Shown piece after piece: positions 11,790 through 23,803 of a DNA stretch of 64,000 bases (its first letter is position 1; each line of letters opens with the position of its first letter). The stretch covers positions 37,815,029-37,879,028 of the forward strand of contig OX467083.1 of the NCBI GenBank assembly GCA_950106755.1. Direction: 5' to 3'. The DNA is from Climacium dendroides. Lineage: Eukaryota > Streptophyta > Bryopsida > Hypnales > Climaciaceae. The translations under genes and the position numbers were made by a program. Below the pieces are notes generated by a model. It did no database searches. It was not told where the DNA came from and worked only from the letters and a program-made list of their open reading frames with translations.

Positions 11790-13041
11790 TGTTGTCGTGA
11801 TGCATATACGTACATACTATAAAAATATGTATTATATATTATATATGTAGCTTCAAGGTCATGCCTTCTCATAGAGGTGTAAGTCATCTGTATAACAAAG
11901 AAGATCTACATGAGAACTGCATCAAGTTGAAATATTATTACTTGTTTATTTACTTTAAATTGAGAATGTCGAACTAGAGGGGTTTTTTTGAGTCTCAAGA
12001 TAAAGAGCCTCAATTGAAGGCTGAATTTGAGCTTTCATTGTCACAACTACCGGATGAGCCGCTTTTGTTACAAGATCTTGTATCGCCATTTTGAGCAAGA
12101 TCTTGTATCACTATTTCAAATTGACCTCACTTGTTTGATTTGAAGTTAACATTCAAAAATTGTGTTTGTTTTAGTGGAGAGAGGTCTATTACCTCTTATG
12201 AAAAGAAGTTGAGATTTTGACCAACCATAAAAGACAAGTAGGTTTTTTATTTGCAATGAAACTTTAAAGGAGTGTAGGAAATGTTGTTAACTTTTTATAA
12301 AGATATCATTCATTTGATTTAGAGTTTTCATGAATGAGTTGTGAGTGCTGAAGCAAAGAGAGGTCTGCCATCTTTCTTTTCTCAAGGCTAAGACTTTGGA
12401 TGGTCATAGAAGTTGAACAAAGTGTAAAAATAAGCTGAAATTTGAAGGATAATAAAAAAATTGTGTTAGTTTTTCAAAAAGCTATCACTTATTTCATTTG
12501 GAGTCAAGAAGCTTCTATAGCATCAAATCAAAGTTCAACAAAAGGGATGGAGTTTTAAAAAAGCATTGAAGAAACATTGAAGACTTGTATGTTGTAGCTT
12601 GTGGCTTGTCTTTCCTTGTAAATTTTGTTATTGCGGGCGGCATAGGTGAAACTATTGTTTAGCCTCTATTTGTATTGTGAACACAACAAAGTGGGATTAA
12701 TCACCCACATGGTCATACTTATTTGTTGTTTCCATTGATGAGGCACGTTTATTGGTCACTATGGGTTTGAAGTTTAGGAGCCAATCTTTCAAATAGTTTT
12801 AGTTTGTGGTCTAACCGTTCTATTTTATTCATCCGAGGCTCGTGATTTCTTATCACTTACCTAAATCCTGACCCTTTCAAATCAACACAATATAAACCAA
12901 TAGAAGCAGTTAGAAAACTTGAAGATTTGAAGACAAGAAAGACTAGAAGACTTATAGATTTAAGAAAGTTCTCAAACAACTTTCTCCAGTTGTAGCTAAA
13001 ATTTCCATGATTTCCTAAAGCAAACCACTCTCAACACTACA
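11790..13041 (+). repeat. Internally deleted copy 2 of the LTR-like repeat
   Basis: Homology to copy 3 (26.55 kb) starts near GTTGTCGTG and a TATATATTATATATGTAG leader. An MSNW-type ORF start follows near 11.97 kb (ATGTCGAACTAGAGG; the Trp codon has become TAG) and runs only to LSLSQLPDEP. The sequence then jumps to the degenerate terminal-repeat body, the conserved block GAAGTGGGATTAATCACC at about 12690, and ends near CTCTCAACA at 13041. A 14-bp direct repeat (CAAGATCTTGTATC) flanks the deletion junction near 12.07-12.11 kb. It is a deletion derivative, not a functional element. Confidence 0.6.
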
Positions 13042-13574
13042 TCATCTTCGCATCGTCACTCCGAACTCCACTCCCTACAATTGTTTTTGCATCCTGCGTC
13101 CTACGTAAAGAAAAAAGTCCTTGCACATCCCTAATCCGTGCCACTACGTTCGTCTGTGTACAAACACAACTTGCTATGATCAAAGTTCTTCCATACAACC
13201 CTTCTCACTTTGGAATTGCGGTTGGAAATCTAGCCTATGTCCCCTCTGAAGAAGAAGAATCCAATGGTGCCATTCTCCTGCCACAACCGTCGTTCTTTCA
13301 TACACACACGCCAAACAGACATAGCCACGTAACACTACAGGTGCTTGCACATCCACCGGATGGACTCTTGTACGCCCTAAATGACATATAGTATGCAGGA
13401 TTGTGTACTCTCCTCTCAAAGCTGCTAGATTGCGCATTTTCCGTGTTCAAGTGCAGCAATCGACGCGCTTTTGAACTTGTTTCAACTTCACTGTTCGGAC
13501 AAAACCCTAAAATCACTCCATTTTTGTTCTAAATACACGAAAACCTCTCATATACAGCCATAGAGGGCTTTCGT
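13042..13574. other. Short non-repetitive stretch, no assigned gene
   Basis: Two overlapping frames (13176-13391 plus, 13437-13180 minus) are open but lack recognisable motifs and overlap each other, so neither can be supported as a gene. The sequence is less AT-rich than the following kilobases. Confidence 0.3.
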
Positions 13575-14272
13575 GACGTTCAAAGGTTAAGATGCAATAA
13601 GGAGCTACAACTAAGAGACAATAAAAAACAACAAGAAATGAGGGTTAAAATGCAACAACAAGAAAATAAAAAGAAAGAACTAAAAGCCAAGAAAAAAAAG
13701 AATTTTGATGCAACAAGAAGAAATAAGAAGTAGTAGCTAGGGTTTTCAAAATCTTAAAAAAATGGCAGTTGGTTTCTAAAATCGTAACAAAGTGGCAGCT
13801 AGGGTTTCCAAAATCCTAAAAAAGTGGTGGCTAGAATTTCAAAATCTTAGAAAAGTAGCGACTAGGATTTCAACATCCTAAAACAATGGCTTGACCATAT
13901 TTTTTTTTAATTGCCTATATTTTTTGAGGGCTACCCCCCAAAATATAACTGGAAATATAATTAAACCAAAAATATGATTGGGCACTTTTTCAACAATTTC
14001 TTTGTTTAAATTTACTTCAAGCTACTCAAAACAAAAAAAATGTAATCACTATAGAGATATGACTACAAAGTATAATTCAAAAAAATATGACCGTAAAATA
14101 TGATTCTATGTCCCAAAATATATTCCCTATGGTTCCCTATGAAGTATTTGGCGTTCCCAACGGACATATATTATACACCCATGAAGTACAAGGTCAAAAT
14201 ATGACTGCAACTAGTCACTAGTCATCTTCAATCATATTTTCACAATCATAAAATATGCATTTTCTAATAGTG
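13575..14272 (-). mobile_element. Truncated CACTA element, same family as 36411-38678
   Basis: Read on the minus strand from 14272 the sequence starts CACTATTAGAAAATGCAT and continues with GATTGTGAAAATATGATT, then GTCATATTTTGACCTTGTAC, matching the left end of the complete element at 36411. It follows that element through its AGCTGCCAC-type repeats and stops within the low-complexity region at about 13575. The other terminus is missing and one terminal base has decayed (CACTAC to CACTAT). Confidence 0.8.
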
Positions 14273-14988
14273 TTTAATAATAGTGACTATGTTAAATTAT
14301 CATTAGTGACAATTATGTGTACCCATAATAGTTATTTAGTTGAAACAACTAATGAATACTCAAATGAATACAAGAATCTTAGGAAACTTGGTTAATCATT
14401 ATATAAAACTATTAATCCCAAAACATCCAGAGTCTTCTCGAGAATTGAAAATTTAGAAAAAATCATTATAAAGAACTATTTGGAAGAATATCTTAGAATT
14501 GATTTATAAATGAAAGTTGTAGATTTTGAGTTTTAGATTCCATTCATATAGTTAGAATCACCAATGCTATCACCACTAGTTGTTTTTAATTTTGAAAGGA
14601 AAATTTCAAATTTCCTTGTAAATTCTATTTTAAAATATATATTATTATTTTTGGAGTAAAACTTGTTGGAATAGGTTTGAAGTGAGGTTCTCTTGATGTG
14701 GTGATTTTTGAAGTTTTTATATTTTTTACATCTATGACCTCATTTTTGCAAATCCAATTTTGAACTAGAGTCAATGCAATTTTGGCTCAGTCAACTATTT
14801 GACATACTTCCATATTTTTAATTTTTTTTTTAAATGTACTCTACTAACATCAAATCCAACCATTAGATAGGACACGAACTTGATAAAGTATCTCCACAAA
14901 TTAGGATGACTTTCATCCAAACAATAATGAAAAAGAAACAAGGATATAAATGTATTCATCATGATTCAGAAATTGGCCATTAGAGCAC
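14273..14988. other. AT-rich, no gene
   Basis: Low-complexity AT-rich DNA without long open frames, RNA-like folds or clear repeats that I can name. Confidence 0.4.
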
Positions 14989-15237
14989 TTAACCCCTAAG
15001 CGACCTAGAGGCTAAAATTTGGCCTCTTCATTTTGAAAAACATTCTTGTTTGACTACTATAATCTTTTAAGTAGTATGGTCAAAGGACGTGTCTTTTTTT
15101 CCACACCTCCCGTTCTCTCTTGACTACCAATCAATACAGTTGAATTATGTGAATCTCTTCTTAGGAAAAAGCTTGAGTGGATTGAAGTCGAAAAGGTCTG
15201 GATTTCATTAAATTTGCTCTAAGCACTTAGAGGTTAA
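14989..15237. mobile_element. TTAA-flanked MITE, short family (249 bp)
   Basis: Bounded by TTAA on both sides (14989-14992 and 15234-15237). The termini read TTAACCCCTAAG inward from the left and TTAACCTCTAAG from the right. TTAA target plus CCC start is the piggyBac signature. The interior is non-coding. It resembles in size the 176-bp and 247-bp TTAA elements at 21364 and 15798. Confidence 0.6.
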
Positions 15238-15797
15238 GAATTAAGGACCCAATGAAAATTGAATGGTGGCTTGTAAGGACGCCCCATTTGGAACTTATTG
15301 GGCAATCTAGGGGACTGGAAACTTGAGGCAGGGGTGTAAAGTCAATTGCCCTATAACCAATCACTTAAGCTTGTTAACTATATGTGGTGGTGTTATTTTT
15401 GGTTCAAATTTTTTCTATGTAAGGAAGTAGGTTTGTAATAGAATGTCCAAAATTTGGGCTTTAAATTGCATTTTTTCAAGTCAATACAATTTTTTTAACA
15501 CAATTAAACCCCCAATTTGAATAATGCAAATTCAATTGCAATCAACCTAGTATCCAAACTAGATTAGTTATTTCAACTAGGGACTTGGTCCCTTGGTTTA
15601 GTGTACGTTTTCCTCTATGAATGGAAATTGTCCAAGTGTTAAAAAAATAAAAATAAAAAAAATAAAAAAATCAATTATCAATATACATGTTGCCATTCTC
15701 AACTTGACACCTAACAATTGCATTCTACTACTCACAAAATTCCAAGCCTTTTTTTTAACTAGTTTCTAGTATGGTAGAGGTACCTAATTCTAATAAC
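15238..15797. other. AT-rich, no gene
   Basis: No supportable gene; includes a short A-rich microsatellite-like stretch near 15640-15670. Confidence 0.4.
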
Positions 15798-16044
15798 TTA
15801 ACCTTTAAAGGACAAGTTGGTCATTGTGGAAATCATTTGATTGGATACTATGTGAATTGTTGGCTTAAAAAAATGAAAAAGCACTCATTAGAAGACAAAC
15901 TACTGTAAGAAACCTTCCTTTTTCACACAAAATTTGGAGGATGAATAGTTGCACTTTTATTCTACACAGAGAGATTCTTTGTCATTCATTAGCCAAAAAA
16001 CCTCTTCAGCCAAAAAAACCTCTTCCGCATCATTTATAGGTTAA
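15798..16044. mobile_element. TTAA-flanked MITE (247 bp), related to 21364-21539
   Basis: Starts TTAACCTTTAAAGGACAAG at 15798, ends ATTTATAGG-TTAA at 16044. The body (GGAAATCATTTGATTGG, GGCTTAAAAAAATG, AGCACTCATTAGAAGACA) aligns along its length with the element at 21364-21539, which establishes a small family. A local duplication, AGCCAAAAAAC-CTCTTC, occurs near 15990-16025. Non-coding. Confidence 0.6.
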
Positions 16045-16406
16045 GCAATTCAACTTGTACAATATGAAAAATTCGTTGGAAAATTGAGCTCATTGTCAAT
16101 GTCAAAACATAAGGATGAGGAAGAATATAAAAAAAACCAAATTTTTTTTCTTCTTAAGAATGAATATTTTGTTCAATATAAATGTGGATTTTTCATTTTG
16201 GACCCATTCCAATCTCATAAACTCACCTATTATAGTTAACTTCAACACTTCTCCCTAAGAAGAAAGATGAGTAGATGAGAAGGTACAAACAAAGAACCTT
16301 TTTCAATGAATAGTGCATCCAACTGTTTTCGACAATAGGTCACCCTGTAAAGCCATGATCAGGACTGTCCCTACCTTATCCTACAAATTGCCAATGGGGT
16401 CTTGAT

Positions 16407-16533
16407 CAGTGTTTTTTTTACTGTAGAACTTGTGTTCCTGGCAGCATGTCATTGCATTAAATTGGGAGGGACATGAGGGTATTCATTTCTTTATGTCAGA
16501 ACTGGCGACATGTCGCCAAAAAAACAAACACTG
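16407..16533. mobile_element. hAT-like MITE (127 bp)
   Basis: Ends are CAGTGTTTTTTTT and AAAAACAAACACTG. Flanking 8-bp sequences GTCTTGAT (16399-16406) and GTCCTGAT (16534-16541) match at 7 of 8 positions, the expected target duplication length for hAT. It contains a perfect palindrome GGCGACATGTCGCC near 16504. The outer flanks also form a weak inverted repeat (GCCAATGGGG / GGTAATGGG). Confidence 0.7.
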
Positions 16534-16541
16534 GTCCTGAT

Positions 16542-18879
16542 TGGTAATGGGTGTCTCAAAGTTAAATAATGTCTTTGTGTCACCCTGTGTAAGCATAAAT
16601 AACATTTGATGTCCCACTCAATCTTCCTAAAATCCAAACAGGACTGGTCTTCTGTCAGTTTGTGGGGCTCAAATTTGGAACAATGGCACTGTTCCTTATT
16701 TCAATGGGAATTGTCCATGTGGTTCAAAAAAATAAAATTGGGGACAAGTTTTGGTCCAATGTGCACTGCCTCATCAGTGGCAGACATGCCTATTGCAATG
16801 TCATAACTTCTTCTTGTAGTGGGTTTTTAAATTTTTTTTAAAAATTTAAAAATTTAAAAATTTCTTAAAACTTTAAATTAATTAATTTTTAAATAAATGG
16901 AACTTTTTCCTGTAGTTGATGGAGACCAGAACATGAAAATTTAGTGGTTGAATTTTGAATTTCCATCATAATCCTCTCCATCAAACACCCACTGGTTCAA
17001 TTCCTAAATTTTCTTCTTCTGTCAGTGCCATTTTGTACTCCATTCATGGGGTAGGTATAATAAGCCATATGAACGAATTCAATAATTCATTGCAATGCAG
17101 TTTGTTTAACCTGTAAACCATGCCACGGCTGTTTTTCAGCCAGTGAATGATAAAAGAATTGTTTTTTTAGAACAAAGAACAGAAATGCAACTATTCATTG
17201 TTGAATTTTTATTTGACAACGGGAGGTCTTGTATGGAAGTTTGGCTTCCAATGAGTGTTTTTGAACCTTTTTAAAGCCAATGATTCGCACACCACCCAAA
17301 GGGATGATTTGCATAGTCATGAGCATGTCCTTTAAAGGTTATGTTATAATTGTTGGATTTTTGTTTCGAGATTGCAATTCAAGGTATATTCATTATCTTG
17401 CTTGCAATCTATATCTTAAGTTAGGTTGTTTGTTTGTTTTGTTTGTAATCATGAGATCTTCCAAATTGTGCATCCCTTGGTCACGTGCATGCTATGTATC
17501 GTCTAATGTTTGAATCTACAACAGGAAATATATTGAATTTCAAAGTTTTTATGAGAAATATTTTTAAAAAAAAAATTGAGCTTTCACTAAAGTGCTTTGA
17601 GAAATGGACGGCATTTTGGAGGGGAAGCAATGTTTTTTTAAATCAATGTCTTGTGATTTTTTCAAGAAAGGGGTGGGAACTAATGCAAACCAGGAGTTGA
17701 CAGCCTCTTTTCAGTAGATAGACTATTGTGATTCCTGAGTGAGGTTGTTGCCTTACATCTAGCATTTGAATTTTTTTGTTTAACTTCTAAGGTAAAAGCA
17801 TTAGTTGTCAACCACATCCAGTACCCAACTTGTAGGGAGTGCTATTTCCAACCTCAGGCCAAAATTCAAGCTTGGAATGGGCTTTTTTTGTCCTTTTCAA
17901 AGTCAGGACTAATAAAATCATGACACATGTTGCAAAGTAGTGAGCAAGAAAGTAAGAAGAGATGAGCAAGAAAATAGTTCTTCAATGATTAGAATTAGAA
18001 TACTCTAAACATTGACTATGGATCAACAATACTTTTTGGCTCCTAAAATTCATAGTAACTTCACTTTCAAGAATAAAATTTAGAAAAAGTAAGCACCCCC
18101 AAATTTCCTATCTTCCTACATAGGAAAAAAATTTCACCATCCAGAATCACTTAAGTGGCCAAATTGTTTACAATGGAACTGGAACTGAAACTTTGATTGT
18201 GTGAGTGAGTAATTGTGATGATAAAATTCCATGTTCTTGGAACATTAATTTTTTTTTCTTTCTGAAATTAGTCTCAGTGTCTGTATTCCATTGGAATGGT
18301 GGGAATGTGTAAATTGTGTAAGGAAGGGAATTGTGGGACTGAGAGTGTGGATCGAAGTTGCATGAATCTGTAAATCTGAGAGGAGTTGACTAATTGATTT
18401 TTTCTTAGCAGTATTATTAGGATGATGACCAATTTTTCAACCACTTAAACAATTCAACCTATTTGCGGTGTCATGTTGTATATATGTTCACTATGTAAAA
18501 ATATATATTTGTTGTCACAGTAGAGCATTTTTTGGAGAGTTTAATGATTTAAGTGAAGTAGACTTTACCTTTTCTACTTCTATTAAACAACTATTTGACA
18601 TTAGTTCTTTCATTTCTAAGCTTAAAGACATTTTAAAGGTTTATTTGTGTTTGAATTTGTTGAAATGAAAGGTAAAGTTTGTTTTACCTTTCTTTTGAGT
18701 TTTTAAATGGATTAGAAGTCCACGTAGGGGATAAGGATAGAGTTATGGGGCAAAAGAGTTGGACAATGAATGAATTTAAGTTCATGTGATAGTTTTAAAG
18801 ACTAAAATCCACTTGCTTAGGTGGATGGTATGGAAGTTGAGGTGGCGGATAAGGGGGGGGTCTTCTTCCTCCTCTTCCT
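16542..18879. other. AT-rich intergenic DNA with one dispersed repeat
   Basis: Several open frames of 60-80 codons (16606, 17280, 17485, 18468) are present but carry no motif and have AT-driven composition, so I do not call genes. The segment at 17800-18180 is a repeat shared with 58.9-59.2 kb and is listed separately. Confidence 0.4.
17800..18180 (+). repeat. Dispersed repeat, partner of 58860-59240
   Basis: Both copies share CATGACACATGT, AAAGTAGTGAGCAAGAAAG, then a divergent AATGATTGAAATTAGAA-type block and AACTCATAGTAACTTCA in the same order and orientation. Copy boundaries are approximate. No coding capacity is evident and the type of element is unknown. Confidence 0.55.
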
Positions 18880-19570
18880 AGTTTTGTTAAAGAATCGGGA
18901 CTTTGGAAAGCCATAGGAGATTATACATGAGGAGTTTTGTAATGAAATTTTGGGAGGTTGTTCATCATGTTTTTGTGATTTCAAAACTTTATTACTTGCT
19001 TAATTTGAAGTTTCTATGTGAAAATTATGCTTAAGGGAGTGAGAGAAGGATGATTGTCATGGAGTATAGAGGGCAGAATCTTTGAGGGCTCATAGTGGTA
19101 TTTTCTTTTGAGATTTGGTGTGTTTATAGATTGAGTTGTTAGCTTTTTCAAAAGATATCACTCTCTTTGTTTAGAGTTAGGATGCAAAAGTTATGAGTGT
19201 AGAAGTGAAGTAGTGAGGAGTTGCCTTTGATTTGAAGTGAGAGGACTTTGACTGACTATAAAAGTTGAACAATATCATATTTTGGAGTGAATTTTGGAGG
19301 GATTGTAGATAATTGTGTTAAATTTCTATAGAGATATTGCAAAATCAAATTGGAATTAGTAGATGAAATTTATGAGCTTACAAGCAAAGTAGTGATGAGC
19401 TGCCTTTGAGTTGAAGAAGGTGTACTTTGAGAGACTATAAAAGTCGAACAGTATGAGCTTTTAAGTGGATATTTGAAGGGATTGTAGTTATTTTTGTTAG
19501 CTTTTTAAAGAGCTTTCACACTCTCAATTTGGAGTCTTGGAGTGGTTTTATCATTCATTTTAATATTGGG
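18880..19570 (+). repeat. Fragment of the LTR-like repeat body (copy 5)
   Basis: Contains only the degenerate internal units of the repeat at 5.14-7.57 kb: three successive segments with GACTTTG(A), ACTATAAAAGTTGAACA, TTTTGGAG(T)GAATTTTGGAGG and GCTTTTTAAAGAG motifs spaced about 170 bp apart. The conserved terminal block seen in the other copies is absent, so this is an internal or strongly diverged fragment. Confidence 0.45.
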
Positions 19571-19734
19571 TGCTTCTTCAAAGAGAGTTTAAGATGTTTA
19601 TGTGCAACTTCTACTACTTTTATACAAAAAGTGACAGTTTTTTGGCTTATATGACACATCATGGGAGTATTTGAGCACATGGTATTTTATTTGGTTTAAT
19701 TGACACTATTTGGAGGTTTATGTGTATATATGCG

Positions 19735-19932
19735 AACATTGAAAACTACATATCATGCAATAACTTTTTAACCATGTAGTCAAAAGTTATGAAAATTTTT
19801 GGGCCTTAAAGCTTCTTTTTGGGCACATGTTGTGTGAAAATTTCAATGAAAAAAATTAAAAATTCCATTTGTAATGAGCTACTCAAGATCGCTATGTTGC
19901 CAAAAAATGCTATTTGGTCTTTTAGGGATTAA
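19735..19932 (+). mobile_element. 3' end fragment of TTAA family E
   Basis: From ACATATCATGCAATAAC through AACCATGTAGTCAAAAG to GGTCTTTTAGGGA-TTAA, this matches the 3' part of the copy at 55703-56640. The left part is missing. Its terminal TTAA (19929-19932) is also the first TTAA of the next element. Confidence 0.65.
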
Positions 19933-20790
19933 CCCTAAAAGTCCCAAGGCCTTTTTCCATCAAAACCTACTCAAAATTGACATTTCTATTGCAAAGAGAA
20001 AAAAAATTTAAAAATTGTTCTTTTACACATCAAACCATAGGATCTTGTATTGCACTAATATAAGAATATGTGGAAAAAATGTTAGGAATTTTGACTATGT
20101 AGATTGCAAGATATTTGCATTTGAAGTGACAAAAACAAATTTTTTTTTTACACCTTGATTGGCTAGATTTTTTGGCTTTGAATCTTCTTAATTTAAAATT
20201 TTTACACTATTGACTTTGATTTTCTAATTTTTTATATTAAAGAACTGAGTTGAGAATCTAGGAAAAAATATTTAATAATAAAACACTTAATTTTCACTCA
20301 TTAAAAAATTGTTAAGTAGAAGTAAGTTTAAGATTGAAGGAATAACTAAACCATTAATAGCTCTAAGATGGAATTAAAACACAATAATCTCAATGGTGGG
20401 ATTGTTCTAGCAAGCAAACCTAACCTACCTAAGAATTTTTTTTGAAAAATTATAAAAATTGCATTAAAAAATAGATTCTACAAGTTATTTTTTCAAGAAG
20501 ATGCTTAGATTGCTTGAAAACTAAGACTATCCATAACTTTCTCATCACTAGTCCAAATAGAATGAATCAAAGCTTGAGATGTAGACAAAAATACAGTCTT
20601 TTGACCAAAAAAAAGAAATTTAACTTTTTATGATTTTTTTTGGCTACCAAAAATGATATTCCAAGAAAGCTAATCTGATTTCCTATCTTTAAAAAAAAGT
20701 TTTAAGAAACCATGTCAAAAATTGAGATCACATGAACCTACTTGAAATCCCAAGAATCCTTTGTAGGGACTTTGGAACTTTAGGGGTCAA
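19929..20790 (+). mobile_element. TTAA-flanked element, family B (862 bp)
   Basis: Starts TTAACCCTAAAAGTCCC-AAGGCC and ends GGAACTTTAGGGG followed by TCAA, a one-base decay of TTAA. The interior includes the motif GATTGCAAGATATTTGCAT and CATAACTTTCTCATCACTAG, both shared with families A and E. Non-coding. The copy at 34057-34961 is the same family in opposite orientation. Confidence 0.7.
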
Positions 20791-21363
20791 GTGACAATTG
20801 CGATTCAACTTCAAAAATTTGTAACTAATTTCACAAAGGTTAAAAAAATATGAAACAACTTGGATTAGATGCCAATTCCACTTTTTTTCTTCCTATGTAC
20901 GAAAATTTACTGAAAATTGTTTCAAAAGAATGATGAGTTTACCTTCCCCAAATGCAATCAGCTTCATCAAAGAGGTGGCTTGAAGAGTTACTGCAGTCCC
21001 AATATCCTCCAAGTACTGTAGTGCTTTGTCAGCTATTTGGTCTGCTATGCAAAAGAATGGCAGAGTTTGTAGCTGGTAATGCCAACATGTCTCGATGGAA
21101 ATAGTATGGCTTCTTGAAACTTGAGCTTGGAGGATGGTGGCATGATGTTGTGGAAAAGAAATGTCTCATTACATTAAGTTAATGGGACACTTGGTCTCTG
21201 CAAAACAAGTCACCGTTGTAACTTTTGGCATCTCATAATGTAGGAGGCTCAAATTGTAAGCAGGCATTTAGAATCATCTTGTAGAACTGTCATAAATAGT
21301 GTAATGAATTTCAAAAATGAATCACAGATTGTTCAATGTTGTTTTTGCTTTTGAATTGTGTTC
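20791..21363. other. AT-rich, no gene
   Basis: No supportable feature in this stretch. Confidence 0.4.
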
Positions 21364-21539
21364 TTAACCCTTAAAGGATGACAAGGTGATTTTGGAAATC
21401 ATCGATTTTTATGACCGTGTGAAGCATTGGCTTAAAAAATTGTAAAAACACTCATTGCAGGACATACTATTGTAGAAAATCTAGTTGCACTCTTGTCATC
21501 CATCAACACAAAACATTTGCTTTGACATTTAAGGGTTAA
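21364..21539. mobile_element. TTAA-flanked MITE (176 bp)
   Basis: Left end TTAACCCTTAAAGGATGAC, right end ACATTTAAGGG-TTAA, so both termini read TTAACCCTTAAA inward. The body aligns with the element at 15798-16044 (GGAAATCAT, GGCTTAAAAAA, CACTCATT). Non-coding. Confidence 0.65.
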
Positions 21540-22928
21540 ATCCCTTTGAGTAAAATATACAGTCATGTAAGGTTAAGATAAATTGAAGCATGATGTGAAT
21601 CATTATCTAAGAGCCAAAATTAAAGAAACATCCTAAGTTTGAAGTGCTCCATTCAAAGGCTAATTGAAGATTGAAGATTGGTCTAGTCTATGAGCACCAA
21701 TAGCTACCTACGCACCTTTCACTTTGAAAATTCATAGTTAATTCATTCTAAGTCAAAAAAATTAAAATTTAAAATTTCAACAAATTGCTTCTTTTTTCTA
21801 CCCAAAATATGTAAAAAATGTTAATGCACTAACAATTTTCCTACAAAGGTCCATCATCCCTTAGATGGTTAGTTTATGAGCCTCCTACCTTAACTACAAA
21901 CACTCCCAATGCTCCAGTGATAAGTGGTTTATCTAGTGTGAAATCAACCTCTCTACCCAACGAAAACCCTTGTAGAATGTTGTTCAACACACTTGTGTCA
22001 AAAAAACAAAAAATAAAAAACAAAACATCCTCAACATAAGTTAGTGAGGTGTTTGGTCTCTATAAAAGAACTAAATATTGTTGTAACTTTTGGCATTTGA
22101 CAACTATAAACTTCTTCAATGCACCTCGCAAAATGGCTTGCCAAAAAATATTATTGACTCTTGGTTGATGTAGAATTAGATCTTATAAGTAAGCACTATC
22201 ATTATAAATGCATTAAAAATACTTAAAATCGATACAAGAATACTTAAATTTGAAAATTGGATAATTGAAATAGATTCTAGAAGAAAAAGATGGCTAGAAG
22301 ACATAAAATATAGAGGCTAAATTAAAGCAAATCGTACCTAGAAAAGAAAAATGATGCAAATGGCATGACTAAAATGCAAAGATATGGTTACATTATCTTG
22401 TTTTGATTCCTACTCAAAAAAAGTCTACATGTATTAATGCTTTTTGTCACTAAAAAGTTATAAAATATATACTTGACAAAAAATTTCATGTTTAGTATTT
22501 AATATTTTATTTTGAAATAGATATTGAGAGCACCAAAATCTATTATTCAAACATCTATTTAATTATTGAAAAAATTATGAGGCGCAATAAAAATATAAAG
22601 TAGAATATTGAAGTAGAAATTTCAAAAATTGAGTGATCTTTTCTTGGTCAAAAAGTGCTCAAAACAATGACCATTTAATGCTTAGAGACTTCTTCATTTA
22701 TTATATATCCTTTAAAACTCTAACTTATTATGGTTTGGAAATGACTAATTCAATTGATTGTGTTGTAAAAATTTATATTTGATAAGAGTCTATGTATTTA
22801 TCTCATAAAATGACCTAGAAAGAGCCACTTCATCTTCCAATTCTACTTCAAGTTTTCAAAAGCAACTAATGGAAATTGAAGCATTTCATTCTTCAAGGGT
22901 GTCCATTTAAGGGGAGTCTAGTGGCATG
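21540..22928. other. AT-rich, no gene
   Basis: Long AT-rich stretch with short open frames only; I see no motif, RNA or clear repeat. Confidence 0.4.
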
Positions 22929-23177
22929 CATTACGAAAAATTTCAGGCCTCTGGAGGGTTGTTAAGGTTTTGATTTTCGGCATGCCACAATGCAAGTACA
23001 GGAAAAATAAAAAAGTATTTTTAAAAAAATACTAAAACCTGACATGGCACCAGTAGTGCCACATCAGCTGCTATCATTAAAAAATAATAAACAATAAAAA
23101 CAATTTTATTTCTTCTATAATTGCACTGGGGGGTTTAAAACTCGCGGCCCTCCAGAGGCCTAAATTTTTTTGTAATG
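22929..23177. mobile_element. MITE with 31-bp inverted repeats (249 bp), unassigned superfamily
   Basis: The left end CATTACGAAAAATTTCAGG-CCTCTGGAGGG faces the right end CCCTCCAGAGG-CCTAAATTTTTTTGTAATG, about 28 of 31 bases pairing. The interior is AT-rich and non-coding apart from a GACATGGCACCAGTAGTGCC segment. No target duplication could be fixed, so the superfamily stays open. A related motif (CAAGCCTCTAGAGGGTTG) occurs alone at about 60734. Confidence 0.65.
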
Positions 23178-23803
23178 TGTAGGTATTATATGCTTTTAAC
23201 TTCAATAATTTGTAGAATATTAATCAAACATCAAAAAATCATGAAACAAATTGGGTTGGATTCTTCATAAAGTTGCTAATAATATAGTCAAAAACTCTCT
23301 CATTTGCACTTGGATGTGAAATCATGAGGAAAAGTAGCACTTTAGGGTGCTCCTGCCTTAAACTAGTGTTGTGTAAATATATAGACATATGAAATTGTTT
23401 GTGAACATTTCATAATAATAATATTTGTTGAAATGTCTGTTTTAAGTACATTAAGTCAATACTTGCCCAACACTGGTATAAATGTAAAAAGAATCTACAC
23501 CCATGGACCAAAAAAAGATGCACCAAATGTTTTTTAGTGGGCTAGATTTTGGCATGTGAAGTAGATTTGCTTTCTGCCCCCACCATGGCCTATGAACTAG
23601 TCTTGCTACCCAAACTAATGGACACATGGCCCACTTGAATTCTTGGGTATTTTCGGCGCTATGTCACATTTTTACATCATTGATACAATTGGTAGCTACT
23701 GCAACAAGTGAACTCTATAAAACCTAAAGAAGATTGGAGCACTTTCTGGACTTCATGTTCTTTTCTTGTGTTTGGTTCATTTTTGTGTAAATTGTGTTGA
23801 GCT
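23178..23803. other. Flank of the PIF/Harbinger relic, no gene
   Basis: No supportable gene. It may include the non-coding left part of the Harbinger-type element; terminal repeats were not identified. Confidence 0.35.

Noticed and set aside
17105..17125. TTAACCTGTAAACC, another possible TTAA terminus
   Set aside because: No partner terminus or shared interior sequence.
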